Of a DNA stretch of 64,000 nt, positions 21,618-33,860 are shown one piece after another. The notes under the pieces are model-generated. The model saw nothing but the letters and a program-made list of their open reading frames with translations. It was not told where the DNA came from and ran no database searches. Source of the stretch: Stomorhina lunata (lineage: Eukaryota; Arthropoda; Insecta; Diptera; Rhiniidae); assembly GCA_933228675.1 (NCBI GenBank), contig OW121741.1, positions 21,232,201 through 21,296,200 of the forward strand, in the 5' to 3' direction. The number at the start of each line of letters is the position of its first letter. Position 1 is the stretch's first letter. The position numbers and the translations under genes were made by a program.

Positions 21618-23737
21618 TTATATCGAAAAATTTTCGATAATAAAATTTTTATATAGAAGAATTTTCGGTAATAAAATTTTTATATAGAAAAATTTTAGGT
21701 ACAAAATTTTCGGTAAAATAGTTTTTATATAGAATAACTTTCGGTAAAAAAAATTATTTAGACAAATTTTCGGTAAAAAAATTTTATATAGAAAAATTTT
21801 CGGTAAAAAAAATTTTATGTAGAAAAATTTTCGGTACAAAATTTTCAGTAAAATAGTTTTTATATAGAATAACTTTCGGTAAAAAAAATTATTTAGACAA
21901 ATTTTCGGTAAAAAAATTTTATATAGAAAAATTTTCGGTTAAAAAAATTTTTATATAGAAAAATTTTCGGTAAAAAAAATTTTATATAGAAAAATTTTCG
22001 GTAAAAAAATTTTTATATAGAAAAATTTTCGGTAAAAAAATTTTTATATAGAAAAATTTTCGGTAAAAAAATTTTTATATAGAAAAATTTTCGGTAAAAA
22101 AATGTTTATATAGAAAAATTCTCGGTAAAAAAAAATTTTATATAGAAAAAATTTTCAGTAAAAAAATTTTTATATAGAAAAATTTTCGGTAAAAAAATTT
22201 TTATATAGAAAAATTTTCGGTAAAAAAATTTTTATATAGAAAAATTTTTGGTAAAAAAAAATTTGTATATAGAAAAATTTTCGGTAAAAAAAATTTATAT
22301 AGAAAAATTTTCGGTAAAAAAAAAAATTTTATATAGAAAAAATTTCGGTAAAAAAAATTTTATATAGAAAAATTTTCGGTAAAAAAATTTTTATATAGAA
22401 AAATTTTCGGTAAAAAAATTTTTATATAGAAAAATTTTCGGTAAAAAAATTTTTATACAGAAAAATTTTCGGTAAAAAAAATTTTATATAGAAAAAATTT
22501 TCAGTAAAAAAATTTTTATATAGAAAAATTGTCGGTAAAAAAATTTTTATCTAGAAAAATTTTAGGTACAAAATTTTCGGTAAAATAGTTTTTATATAAA
22601 ATAACTTTCGGTAAAAAAAATTATTTAGACAAATTTTCGGTAAAAAAATTTTATATAGAAAAATTTTCGGTAAAAAAAATTTTATGTAGAAAAATTTTCG
22701 GTAAAAAAATTTTTATATAGAAAAAGTTTCGGTAAAAAAATTTTTATATAGAAAAATTTTCGGTAAAAAAATTTTTATATAGAAACATTTTCGGTAAAAA
22801 AAATTTTATATAAAAAAATTTTCTGTAAAAAAATTTTTATATAGAAAAATTTTCGGTAAAAAAATTTTTATATAGAAAAATTTTCGGTAAAAAAAATTTT
22901 ATATAGAAAAATTTTCGGTAAAAAAATTTTTATATAGAAAAATTTTCGTTAAAAAAATTTTTATATAGAAAAATTTTTGGTAAAAAAAATTTTTATATAG
23001 AAAAATTTTCGATAAAAAAAAAAATTTATATAGAAAAATTTTCGGTAAAAAAAAAAATTTTATATAGAAAAATTTTCTGTAAAAAAATTTTTATATAGAA
23101 AAATTTTCGGTAAAAAAATTTTTATATAGAAAAATTTTCGGTAAAAAAATTTTTATATAGAAAAATTTTCGGTAAAAAAAAAATTTATATAGAAAAAATT
23201 TTCAGTAAAAAAATTTTTATATAGAAAAATTGTCGGTAAAAAAATTTTTATCTAGAAAAATTTTAGGTACAAAATTTTCGGTAAAATAGTTTTTATATAG
23301 AATAACTTTCGGTAAAAAAAATTATTTAGACAAATTTTCGGTAAAAAAATTTTATATAGAAAAATTTTCGGTAAAAAAAATTTTATGTAGAAAAATTTTC
23401 GGTAAAAAAATTTTTATATAGAAAAAGTTTCGGTAAAAAAATTTTTATATAGAAAAATTTTCGGTAAAAAAATTTTTATATAGAAACATTTTCGGTAAAA
23501 AAAATTTTATATAGAAAAATTTTCGGTAAAAAAATTTTTATATAGAAAAATTTTCGGTAAAAAAAATTTTATATAGAAAAATTTTCGGTAAAAAAATCTT
23601 GTACTCGTATATAGAAAAATTTTCGGTAAAAAAATTTTTATATAGAAAAATTTTCGGTAAAAAAATTTTTATATAGAAAAATTTTCGGAAAAAAATTTTT
23701 ATATAGAAAAATTTTCTTTAAAAAAAATTTTATATAC
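21618..23737 (-). repeat. Satellite B (31-bp unit)
   Basis: About 68 units of 31 bp: GAAAAATTTTCGGTAAAA, an A/T tract, then TATATA (CGG at 22,408 and 22,439). Length of the A and T runs varies. A variant block containing TTATTTAGACAAATTTTCGG recurs at 21,754, 21,889, 22,621 and 23,322, so an approximately 700-bp higher-order unit is present in the second half. The unit aligns with satellite A over TATAGAAAA and the following T tract, suggesting a common origin. Strand is given arbitrarily. Confidence 0.98.
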
Positions 23738-23974
23738 AACAAAATCAAACAACTCGTTCTAAAGATATTATAAAATAAACGTCAAAGCCTTTTTTTAAAA
23801 ATTTGAAAATGGATCGACCAATCTTTGACGACTTTATTCATGACGACCCATTTGCGATGAGGAAATCGACTTTAAGAAGAACATAGATGGAGAAAAAGAA
23901 CTTAGGAGATCTATTAGTTGGAAAAAAATTGTATCGCAAAGAGATCCTGGGATTGATAAGAAAATCCGACCGAG

Positions 23975-24665
23975 TAAAAAGAACTATCAATGATTAAAAA
24001 GATTTAGTATTGATGACGAAATTCTACCCAGTAAGTGAATCTGAGACGATCTACCTATCAAATGGCCTATATTTAAAACTTGTTAAGTTCAAAGGCCGAA
24101 CATATTTTAGAATTTTAGGCCAAGTTTTAAAAGATTTTCCTCTACTTGGTCTTTCCATCGAAGTTTCGGACATTCTCTTCGAACCTTAGGAAATTCGACC
24201 CAGTTAGAGAATCAGAGTTGATCTACCTTTCCAAATGGCTATCTTTCCAAATATTTACAACCTGTTAAAGTCGAAGCCCGAGCATATTTTAGAATTTCAT
24301 TGCATTTAGAATTCTTAGGCCAAGTTTCAAAAGATTTTCCTCTACTTGGTCTTCCCATCGAAGTTTTGGATGTCTTCTTCGAACATTAGCGGGGACATTT
24401 TTGTTTTAATTTTAGCTTTTCCTTTGTAATTGTTTTTTTAAAGGAGTGGGTTACTATCCCGACATCCTGATCCATATTTTTATAGTTCTAATGGGGAACT
24501 AGCGGCAAATGTTAGCTCACTACATTAACGGCTGTTAGCGTAGATCCCCGGGTGATAACACGAGAAAGTCAGTATCCATAGTTGAGATGAAAGATAACTA
24601 AGATAAGTCTGGGAATACCAAGTTAAGTCCAGTCAGAACCGTTGCTTGGTATCCAACATCGACTT
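23975..24665 (+). repeat. Dispersed repeat D1, copy 2, with internal duplication
   Basis: This matches 110-492 over ordered landmarks (GGCCTATATTTA, CCTCTACTTGGT, CCCCGGGTGATA, TTGCTTGGTATCCAACAT). The first part is duplicated in tandem: CCTCTACTTGGTCTT occurs at 24,139 and 24,339, and the GACCCAGT or TACCCAGT context precedes each. It begins soon after the end of satellite B. Confidence 0.8.
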
Positions 24666-24750
24666 AAAACAAAGACTATAATATAAAAATATTGCACTCT
24701 ATATTTTTTTCCGTCAAAAGTGAAATAAAGTGGATTAAAGAACAATGAGG

Positions 24751-24796
24751 CCCTATGCTCCACTGGGAGTCAAGGATAACAGAAGAAGAAGAACAA
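24751..24796 (+). mobile_element. Terminal fragment of a dispersed retroelement-like repeat, copy 2
   Basis: GAGGCCCTATGCTCCACTGG is followed by GAGTCAAGGATAACAG and then a GAAGAAGAA run. It is the reverse complement of the motif at 16,597 and 26,590. The GAA run after a conserved block resembles the microsatellite tail of a non-LTR retrotransposon. Nothing upstream looks like reverse transcriptase. Confidence 0.5.
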
Positions 24797-25997
24797 GAAA
24801 AACTCATAGACGCACAAACAAACATACATTTTATGAGCACGTGTGAGTGCCTTAGCTTTCTCTCATTGGATAATCGTTTCCATTAGTTATTTCCGATTTA
24901 GAGTAAAAGCGGTATACTCTCTTTTTTATGGGACTTTTCAAAGGGACCATATGACAAAGTGCCATATCTTTATATTATAGAGTCTTTGTCAAAAGCTAGT
25001 TATCAGACCAACACTTCTAGGCATTACAAACATCAGCACCAACTTAAAAAACCCCAAAAATGGTGTAGGGTATAAAGAAAGAAATAAAAAAACTTTAAAA
25101 TTCAAATGACACAAAAACAATAGAAAAACTTTGGAACTACTATATTTGGTAAACAACTCTTAACAATGATCACCCACATATGTTACAATGGTTAAAACAA
25201 CTTAACCAAAAAAATACGTCTCTTCATACGCAAAAAGACTTAAAAGATGTTAAGACAAATGATGAGGTTTGAGGAATGAGGTTGAATGTCTTCTTGAAGA
25301 AAACTCTTAGGTTAGAGCTTGAAGTCTTATTGTTTTTCGGAAACATCTGTTTTGAAGTCTTCTATTTTTTTGTCTATTTTCGAAACAACAATAAAATTTT
25401 GTAATAAAGTTGATTTCAATGTAAAATTTGTATTTTGTTAGAGCATAATCAAGTAAATAAATATACGAGCACTCGTAGGTTGTAAGCGGTTTTGTGCGTG
25501 GTTTTTTTTTGTTTTTCAGTAAAAATTGTAATTTTATTTTTAATTTTTTGGGTTACAACAAGTTTCCATTTATAGTAAAAAAAAACCTCTGTTTTTCTAA
25601 CTATGAATGACTCTAAATAGTAATAACTAATTTAAATCAGAAAAGTTGTTTCATTCATAAAATTTTAACTAACTAAGACATTGCGGGGTTTTCATTGAAA
25701 AAAAAACTTTGATTTGCTTTGACCTTATAAGAACGTTTGAGAAGGCGGGCGTCATTTGTGTCATGATAAAGTTAATTTGCCAAAAAATAACAAAAACTAG
25801 ATGGCACACACGACTCAACGGCCTACGAGTCTTTAAAATGTAGGAGGATGATAATTTAGAACTTCTGTAAGTAGGAAGTTCACTTACAAGAAGAGAAGGT
25901 CATTTGTAAATGTTTAACAATATTTTTTTTAAATAAAAGCAATTTTGAAGATTTTAAGAATATGATTATCAAATCTTCACCATTTTGAAAATTTGAC
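24797..25997. other. Spacer, no gene recognised
   Basis: No supported gene. A half-hairpin ATGGTGTAGGGTATAA lies at about 25,059-25,074, matching the right arm of the inverted repeat at 59,693-59,721. Confidence 0.55.
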
Positions 25998-26140
25998 AAA
26001 TTTAAAATTACTACAGTCTAGGATCCAAAAGCGTACATTAGCCAAACCTAAATATTAGCACACTTTACCATGCCCCTAATTTTCGAAAAGGGACAGGCCC
26101 TGAAATTATAGCCCAATAGAGCAAGTCGTTCAACACTTTT
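25998..26140 (+). repeat. Dispersed segment D2, copy 1
   Basis: TTAAAATTACTACA, TAGGATCCAAAAGC and ATTATAGCCCAATAGAGCAA followed by GTCGTTC are shared with 26,777-26,893 in the same order and orientation. The intervening text is diverged. Confidence 0.8.
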
Positions 26141-26540
26141 AACTAAATCGAACAACCCTTTTCTGCCTTTTTCTGCCTTTTTCAATTTTTTAAATTTTGT
26201 AAAAATTTTTCATAAAGTAAAATATTTTTTACTTAAAAGTGCAAATAACTCAGAATCCGTTAATCCTACGAAAACACCGTTTTAAATCGACTGTAAGACC
26301 ATTTTGTGGCTTTCAACAAAATCAAACAACCCTTTCCTGCCTTTTTCAAAAATATCAAAATTTGGATAAATTTTTCACTAAAAAAAATAATATTTTTTCC
26401 TTCAAAGTGCAAATAACTCAGAATCTATTTAACCTATAAAAAAATAGTTCTTTGACGACTTTAAGCCTATTTAATTTACTATTCAATTTTTAAATTTCAA
26501 CAAAATCGAACAACTCATTTCAAAGATATGATCATATCAA
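26120..26540 (+). repeat. Tandem repeat related to 20,780-21,612
   Basis: Copies of GCAAATAACTCAGAATC, TTTCAACAAAATC and TCGAACAACTC recur here in the same order as at 20,780-21,612. About two and a half units are present. Confidence 0.8.
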
Positions 26541-26589
26541 TGTGTACGTCTCTTTCAAAATTATATTTTTTTTTTTTTTAATAAAAAAA

Positions 26590-26634
26590 TCAAATAACTC
26601 TTCTTCTTCTGTTATCCTTGACTCCCAGTGGAAA
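26590..26634 (-). mobile_element. Terminal fragment of a dispersed retroelement-like repeat, copy 3
   Basis: TTCTTCTTCTGTTATCC is followed by TTGACTCCCAGTGGAAAATA and GGGCCTCA. It has the same orientation as copy 1 and matches the reverse complement of copy 2. Confidence 0.5.
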
Positions 26635-26776
26635 ATAGGGCCTCAGTATAACTCAGAATCCGTTAAATACATATATTTTTGAATCATGTAATAAAAATGA
26701 TAGAATTTAAATAACTTAAATTTTTTATGAATTTTCCAAAAAAAAATTTATTTTCTTTATAAAAAAATTGAAAAAA

Positions 26777-26893
26777 ATTTAAAATTACTACATTCTTGGA
26801 TCCAAAAGCATACATGACTCAAACCGACTACCACACTATATCATGCCCTGATATTATAGCCCAATAGAGCAAGTCGTTCGGCACTTTCCAAAG
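26777..26893 (+). repeat. Dispersed segment D2, copy 2
   Basis: Direct, diverged repeat of 25,998-26,140 about 780 bp downstream. The last 30 or so bases are almost identical. Confidence 0.8.
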
Positions 26894-27169
26894 TAAGTAA
26901 TGAAGAGTATTTGGTTAAATATTATAGTTAAAATTTGATAAAACCCGGTTAAGCAGTTTATGCGTGATTAATGCCTAAACAACGCTATCCCGATCAGAAA
27001 TTACTTGCAAAAAGTACTAACATGCCATTACATCAAAAACTACCAAGCTCGTGTTTGAAATATTTCTAATTTCTTAGAATATACAGCCTCCTTATTCTAC
27101 CCCTTATTGTCCCAGTTTTTATAAAGTTTCAAAGTTGTGACTTCTTTTTCCAATCTACGGATTTGGGGT

Positions 27170-28120
27170 GAATCAGTAGTTTTAGAATGACTCAGCAGCT
27201 TTGAGATGACTCAGCATCTTTTGGGATGAGTCAGCCATTTAAGGATGACTCAGCAGTTTAAGGATGGCTCAACAGTTTAGTCAGCCATTTTAGGATGACT
27301 CAGCAGTTTGAGGATGACTCATCAGTTTAATCAACCATTTTAGGGTGACTCAGCAGTTTGAGGATGACTTATCAGTTTAATCAGCCATTTTTGGATGACT
27401 CAGTAGGTTTTTAATGAGTCAGCCATTTTTAAGTGACTCAACAGTTTGAGGATGACTCAGCAGTTTAGTCAGCCATTTTAGGATGACTCAGCAGTTTTAG
27501 TAGTTTTATAATGACCCAGCAGTTGAGGATGACTCAGCAGTTTAAGGATGACTCAGCAGTTTAGTCAGCCATTTTAGGATGACTCAGCAGTTAAGTCAGC
27601 CATTTTAGGATGACTCAGCAGTTTAAGGATGACTCAGCAGTTTGAAGATGACTCAGCAGTTTATTCATCCATTTTATTATGATCCAGCAGATTTTAGATG
27701 ACTTAGTCGGTTTATAATGAGTCAGCTATTTTAGGATGACTCAGCAGTTTGAGAATGACTCAACAGTTTAGTCAGCCATTTAAGATGACTCAGCAGTTTG
27801 AGGATTACTCTGCAGTATTACGATGCTTTGTAGGTTTATAATGAGTCAGCCATTTTTGGATGAATCAGCAGTTTTAAAATGACTCAGCAGTTTAGTCAGC
27901 CATTTTAGGATGACTCAGCAGTTTTAGGATGACTCAGTGGGTTTATAATGACTCAGCAGTTTGAGGATAACTCAATAGTTTAGGGATGACTCAGTAGTTT
28001 TAGAATGACTTAGCATTTTAAGAATGACTCAGCATATTAACCATGAGTCAACAGGTTAAGAGAAGTCTTAGGATCAGTTAGCAGTTTATGGATGACTCAA
28101 TAGCTTAAGTATGAGGCCGC
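27170..28120 (+). repeat. Irregular short repeat rich in TGACTCAGCA
   Basis: An irregular array of units of about 17-20 bp built from GGATGACTCAGCAGTTTA, interspersed with TAGTCAGCCATTTTAGG. By eye about 19 exact TGACTCAGCA copies are present, plus many one-base variants (ATCAG, ACAG, TTATCAG). TGACTCAGCA is a match to the NF-E2/Maf (CncC) type site. Unit length is not constant, so this is a degenerate array, not a clean satellite. Confidence 0.93.
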
Positions 28121-28139
28121 AGTTTAGAATCGTATTCCC

Positions 28140-29076
28140 TCTTCTGACACCTCAAATCGAAACCCAAGTGTTTGGTACTTTTTGATATAAGTTTTGATTC
28201 TATATAAGGCCTAAAAAAAAAGGACCAACAATTTAGTCTTACCATTTTTAACCCAGAATTTGTCTCAATTAAAAAAATAAAAAAAAAAACCTAAGCGAGT
28301 GTTCTCTAATTTTAATAGGTGATCTTTAAATAATATAAATTTTTTTCTTATCGTTTTTGGTTTCGAACATATTTATAATGTTATCATATTTTGCCTTTTT
28401 ACCCTTTTTATATCCCCTAGACTGCCGAATTTCAAATAAAAAAAAAACATAATATATATCCATTTATTTTCATTACTGATCTCATCTTTTCTTTTTTTCA
28501 ATTTGGTTTAGGAGATATAATGTTTACGATATTTCCCATTTTTACCCCGAACTTTTAACTTTTATACCTGATTTTATTGACTTTAAACATATGCAAAGTG
28601 TAAAAACAAAGAACCTACTCTTGAATTTTTCACCCAATTTTTCCCCTTTTCTACCCCATTATAGGAACGAGACAGGTGTTTGATATGTTTTTGTTGATGT
28701 TAAGCGATGGTATTATAAATTTTGTCTCTATATTTGTTGATTCAAAAGATACATGTTTATTTAAAAAATCAGCAAAAAAAATATTTAACAATTTCTCACC
28801 CCCTATTTGTCCTCTTACTTTTATCTGATCCAACATCAAGCTCAATTTTGTTTCTATCTCTTTCAGTTTCGGAGATATAGCATTACTAGTTTTTCGATTT
28901 ACCCCGTTTGCGACTGAATTTCCTAAAATCTTTTCTTATTCAAAATGTGTATCGGAAAAGGTACCTAATATCCAAATAAATTTATAAATTTTGTATAAAT
29001 TTTGCCGCTGGTCTGGGAGATGATGAATCTGTGTGTCAGTAATGCATAAGTTTTTTAAGAATATATAGATTTTTTC
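28140..29076 (+). repeat. Modular interspersed repeat M, copy B
   Basis: Shares the module text of copy A: GTACTTTTTGATAT, TTTACCCTTTTTATATCCCC, GGAGATATA(A/G)TGTT, CAATTTTGTTTCTATC. Its right end has GAGATGATGAATCTGTGTG and AATATATAGATT, like copy A's right end. The left hairpin is not seen, so it is 5' truncated or diverged. Confidence 0.65.
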
Positions 29077-29975
29077 AATGGCGGATCGTGTCGTGGTCCT
29101 CTCTTTCCAACTAAATTTCTTATTCATATGTAGTTATTTTTAAAGTTGAATTTCTCATTTTAATCTTGGACCACTTCATAGCATAATATCCTTAAAGGTG
29201 AATCTTTCCCTATTAGTTGTAGATGTCTTCATACTTAGCTTGATTTTCTTGTCAATCCTAGATTTCATTACATTAACTAATAATTCCCCAAAAATCTAAG
29301 ATATCTGAAAATGCAATTTCTCTTAGCAGCCCTTTCTTTTCCCACCAATTATGAATCTCTTTATAAGCCAGTTTCCTCTTAAGTTTTCCTTCCAATTTGC
29401 CTTCAACCAAAATCTTTTCCTTCTACTTCTTTATCACCTCAACTTCAACCTATCGTAAACCCCCCATTTCTTGACAGAAACTCTTGGCCATATTTCAAAA
29501 CCATTCAACCATTACTAACGAAACACAACTCTAAACGTTGACTCCCAAGTAAGACACGATCTTAATGTACCTTAAACCAATGCAAGCTCTAGAAACATGG
29601 CAAAATATTTAACATGTACATATTTTTCGTTCATTATTTTTTTTTACAATTTTTTCTTGTTTCCCCAATTTTTCTTTCAACTCCAGAGTAAATGCTTCAA
29701 AAACGTAGGTGTTCTATTGTTTTCCTTATATCCAGTTTTTTTTTGTTTTGTTTTACGAACATGTCCATTTTCTTAGGAAATCTTTTGAAGTAGTTCAGTT
29801 TAGGTGTCATTTGTCTCGTCATGCTATGCTTCGTTGGCTAAATTGTACAATTGTACATATATGAGTTAAAAATAAGTATAAAGTAAAAAACTAACATATG
29901 AATACAGATATAATGGTTAGTTTTAGAAAAAAATGGGCATAAAAGTAGAAATATAAAGTACTTCAATTTCCAATC
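29077..29975. other. Spacer, no gene recognised
   Basis: AT-rich sequence before the first 35-bp array. No open frame with a recognisable domain. Confidence 0.55.
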
Positions 29976-31147
29976 ATGGATATCATTAACATCCAACTTC
30001 CAAGTCAGTCGTGGATCTCTTTATATTCCAATTTCCAAGTCAATCGTGGATCTCTTTATATTCCAATTACCAAGTCAATCTTGAATCTTCTTATATTCTT
30101 TTTATATTTCAATTTCCAAGTCAATCGCGAATCTCCTTATATTCCAATTTCCAAGTCAATCGTGGATCTCCTTGTACTCAAACTTCCAAGTCAATCGTCG
30201 ATCTCTTTATATTCCAATTGCAAAGTCAATCGTGAATCTCCTTATATTCCAATTTCCAAGTCAATCGTCGATATCTTTATATTTCAATTTCCAAGTCAAT
30301 CGCGAATCTCCTTATATTCCAATTTCCAAGTCAATCGTGGATCTCCTTATATTTCAATTTCCAAGTCAATCGTGGATCTCCTTATATTCCACTTTCCAAG
30401 TCAATCGTCGATCTCTTTATATTTCAATTTCCAAGTCAATCGCGAATCTCCTTATATTCCAATTTCCAAGTCAATCGTGGATCTCCTTATATTCCAACTT
30501 CCAAGTCAATCGTGGTTCTCCTTATTCCAACTTCCAAGTCAATCGTCGATCTCTTTATATTCCAATTGCAATATCAATCGTGAATCCCCTTACATTCCAA
30601 TTTCCAAGTCAATCGTGGATCTCTTTATATTCAAATTTCCAAGTCAATCGTGGTTGTCTTTAAATTCCAATTTTCCAGTCAATCGTGGATCCCTTTATAT
30701 TCCGATTTCTAAGTCAATCGTGGATCTCTTTATACTCCAATTTCCAAGTCTATCGTGGATCTCTTTAATATCCAATTTCCAAGACAATCGTGAGTCATTT
30801 TAATATCCAACTTCCAAGTCAATCGTGGATCAATTTAATATCAAGTTTTCAAGTCAATCGTGGATCTCTTTAATATCTAATTTCCAAGACAATCGTGAGT
30901 CATTTTAATATCCAACTTCCAAGTCAATCGTGGATCAGTTTAATATCAAGTTTTCAAGTCAATCGTGGATCTCTTTAATATCAAATTTCCAGGTCAATCG
31001 TTGATCTCTTTAATATCCAATTTCCAAGTCAATCGTGGATCTCTTCATGCTCCAATTTCCAAGTCAATCGTAGTTCTCTTTATATTCCAATTCCAAGTCA
31101 ATCGTGGTTCTCTTTATATTCCAATTTCCAAGTCAATCGTAAATAAT
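29976..31147 (+). repeat. 35-bp satellite, array 1 (forward)
   Basis: About 33 units of 35 bp: AATTTCCAAGTCAATCGTGG followed by ATCTCTTTATATTCC. The consensus contains no stop in any + frame, and since 35 is not a multiple of 3 every frame reads the same 105-nt cycle. This produces long open frames with a 35-residue repeat (up to 275 codons here) that have no other coding support. Confidence 0.98.
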
Positions 31148-31437
31148 TGAAATTTTGCTGCTTATTTTTTACCCTTTACTGTTCTTTTTTCTAACCTGTC
31201 GGTCATAGTAAGTTACTCTGATTTTACAATTTGATAAAGACTTTGTTTGAATGCAATTGAGTTCTTTGTTATATTATCCAAGACGATAATAATGAGGAAT
31301 TACATCAGAATTGTTAGGGTGCAATGACCGAAAATTTGAGTGCTATTAACGAATTGAAAAGTGTTAGAAAAAAGTCTTCAATAGACTTAGGAGTTTAAAT
31401 TGTTTCTGACCTTTAATCATTTTAATTTTGAAAGAAA
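31148..31437. other. Spacer
   Basis: Non-repetitive AT-rich sequence between the array and duplicated segment D3. Nothing recognised. Confidence 0.5.
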
Positions 31438-31795
31438 TACTTAGTATGTATTAATGAGATAATTGATATCATAAGGAGATTCTTAGATTGTATAAAGATT
31501 TTAGGTTACCATATATTTTGTCTTAATGAAATTTTCGGTTCAGACTTCTCTTAAATATAATTTTTATTGTTTAAATAAATTTTTAAAAACAAATTCCATA
31601 TTTATAACATTTCACAAGAATAAAGAATTCATTAATCCAGTGTCTTTTTCATTATGATTTATTATTTTAATCTACATTCCAAAAACAGACAAGACTTCCA
31701 TTTCATACAATTTTTTCCTTCTCAGAACCTAAAAAGAACATTTAAAGTAACTCAAAAAAAATTTGCTTAAAAAATTAAAATAATGTCGTAAAACT
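31438..31795 (+). repeat. Duplicated segment D3, copy 1
   Basis: Direct duplicate of 34,880-35,272. Long exact stretches are shared, for example AACATTTCACAAGAATAAAG and TTCATTATGATTTATTATTT. The second copy has an extra 30-40 bp near its middle. Similarity is high, so the duplication looks more recent than the spread of the surrounding satellite monomers. Confidence 0.95.
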
Positions 31796-32240
31796 GGTTC
31801 CATTTTAAAGCGTATTAAAGACCGCAGGTCATAAAACTAGAGCATGGTTTCTTTCCAAAGATCATTGGCTTAAGATAACGAATAAGATCATTTAAACAAT
31901 ACAACCCTTTTATCTTAAACTTTATAAGAACAACAAACAATTTTTAAAACAAACAATTCCTCAAATTATTAAGAAATATTTAAGACAAAGTTTTTTTTTA
32001 ACAAACGAACAAAAACTCCATTTAACCCAGAGTTTATATGTCTACAGTCAGCAATTTTACAATTGAATTCAATTACGAGGGACAGACATCAATGTATGTC
32101 TTAAAAGTAAATAAATGGGTATAATTTAATATGTGACGAGGGGATAATCGCTTGGCCATTAAGTAATAAACACTTTGTGGAAGTAAGATTGTGACACCAA
32201 CGTTATTGACACACATTACATGGATAGCTTGATATTCTAA
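31796..32240. other. Spacer
   Basis: AT-rich sequence with no gene or recognised repeat between segment D3 and the second 35-bp array. Confidence 0.5.
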
Positions 32241-32244
32241 TTTT

Positions 32245-33860
32245 CAAGTCTTCACACTCCAATTTCCAAGTCAATCGTGAAACTCTTCATACTCCAATTT
32301 CCAAGTCAATCGTGAAACTCTTCATTCAATTTCCAAGTCAATTGTGGATCTTTTCATACTTCAATTTCCAAGTCAATCGTGAAACTCTTCATGCTCCAAT
32401 TTCCAAGTCAATTGTGGATCTTTTCATACTTCAATTTCCAAGTAAATCGTGAAACTTTTCATACTCCAATTTCCAAGTCAATCGCGGAAATCTTCATACT
32501 CAAATTTCCAAGTCAATCGTGAAACTCTTCATACTCCAATTTCCAAGTCAATCGTGGATATCTTCATACTCCAATTTCCAAGTCAATCGTGGATCTCTTC
32601 ATACTCCAATTTCCAAGTCAATCGTGAAACTTTCCATACTCCAATTTCCAAGTCAATCGTGGATCTTTTCATACTCCAATTTCCAAGTCAATCGTGGATC
32701 TCTTTATACTCCAATTTCCAAGTCAATCGTGGATCTCTTTATACTCCGATTTCCATGTCAATCGTGGATCTCTTTATACTCCAATTTCCAAGTCAATCGT
32801 GGATATCTTCATACTCCAATTTCCAAGTCAATCGTGGATCTCTTCATACTCCAATTTCCAAGTCAATCGTGAAACTTTCCATACTCCAATTTCCAAGTCA
32901 ATCGTGGATCTTTTCATACTCCAATTTCCAAGTCAATCGTGGATCTCTTTATACTCCAATTTCCAAGTCAATCGTGGATCTCTTTATACTCCGATTTCCA
33001 AGTCAATCGTGGATCTCTTTATACTCCAATTTCCAAGCCAATCGTAAATCTCCTTATACTCCAGTTTCCAAGTCAATCGTGGATCTCTTTATACTCCAAT
33101 TTCCAAGACAATCGTGGATCTCTCTATACTCCAATTTCCAAGCCAATCGTAAATCTCCTTATACTCCAGTTTCCAAGTCAATCGTGGATCTCTTTATACT
33201 CCAATTTCCAAGACAATCGTGGATCTCTCTATACTCCAATTTCCAAGTCAATCGTGGATCTCTGTATAGTCCAATTTCCAAGCTAATCGTGGATCTCTTT
33301 ATACTCCAATTTCCAAGTCAATCGTGGATCTCTTTATACTCCAATTTCCAAGTCAATCGCGGATCCCTTTATACTCCAATTTCCAAGTCAATCGTGGATC
33401 TCTTTATACTCCAATTTCCAAGTCAATCGTGGATCTCTTTACACTCCAATTTCCAAGCCAATCGTAAATCTCTTTATACTCCAGTTTCCAAGTCAATCGT
33501 GGATCTCCAATTTCCAATTTCCAAGACAATCGTGGATCTCTCTATACTCCAATTTCCAAGTTAATCGTGGATCTCTTTACACTCCAATTTCCAAGACAAT
33601 CGTGGATCTCTCTATACTCCAATTTCCAAGTTAATCGTGGATCTCTGTATAGTCCAATTTCCAAGCTAATCGTGGATCTCTTTATACTCCAGTTTCCTAG
33701 TCAATCGTGGATCTCTTTATACTCCAATTTCCTAGTCAATCGTGGATCTCTTTATACTCCAATTTCCAAGTCAATCGTGGATCTCTTCATAGTGTAATTT
33801 CCAAATCAATTATGAATTTATTTATTGTCGAATTTTCAAGTCAATCTTGAATCCCGTTAT
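32245..33860 (+). repeat. 35-bp satellite, array 2 (forward)
   Basis: About 46 units. Higher-order structure is present: GTGAAACTTTCCATAC recurs at 32,624 and 32,869 (245 bp, seven monomers), and GCCAATCGTAAATCTCC recurs at 33,037 and 33,142 (105 bp, three monomers). A 371-codon open frame (32,449-33,564) is a by-product of the stop-free repeat. Confidence 0.98.

Noticed and set aside
29976..33797. Long open frames (up to 371 codons) with a repeated motif such as FPSQSWISLYSNFQVNRGS
   Set aside because: They are a by-product of a stop-free 35-bp unit that cycles through all frames. A stop-free run over one 105-nt cycle is not rare by chance, overlapping frames are equally open, and unit changes do not favour synonymous sites by eye.
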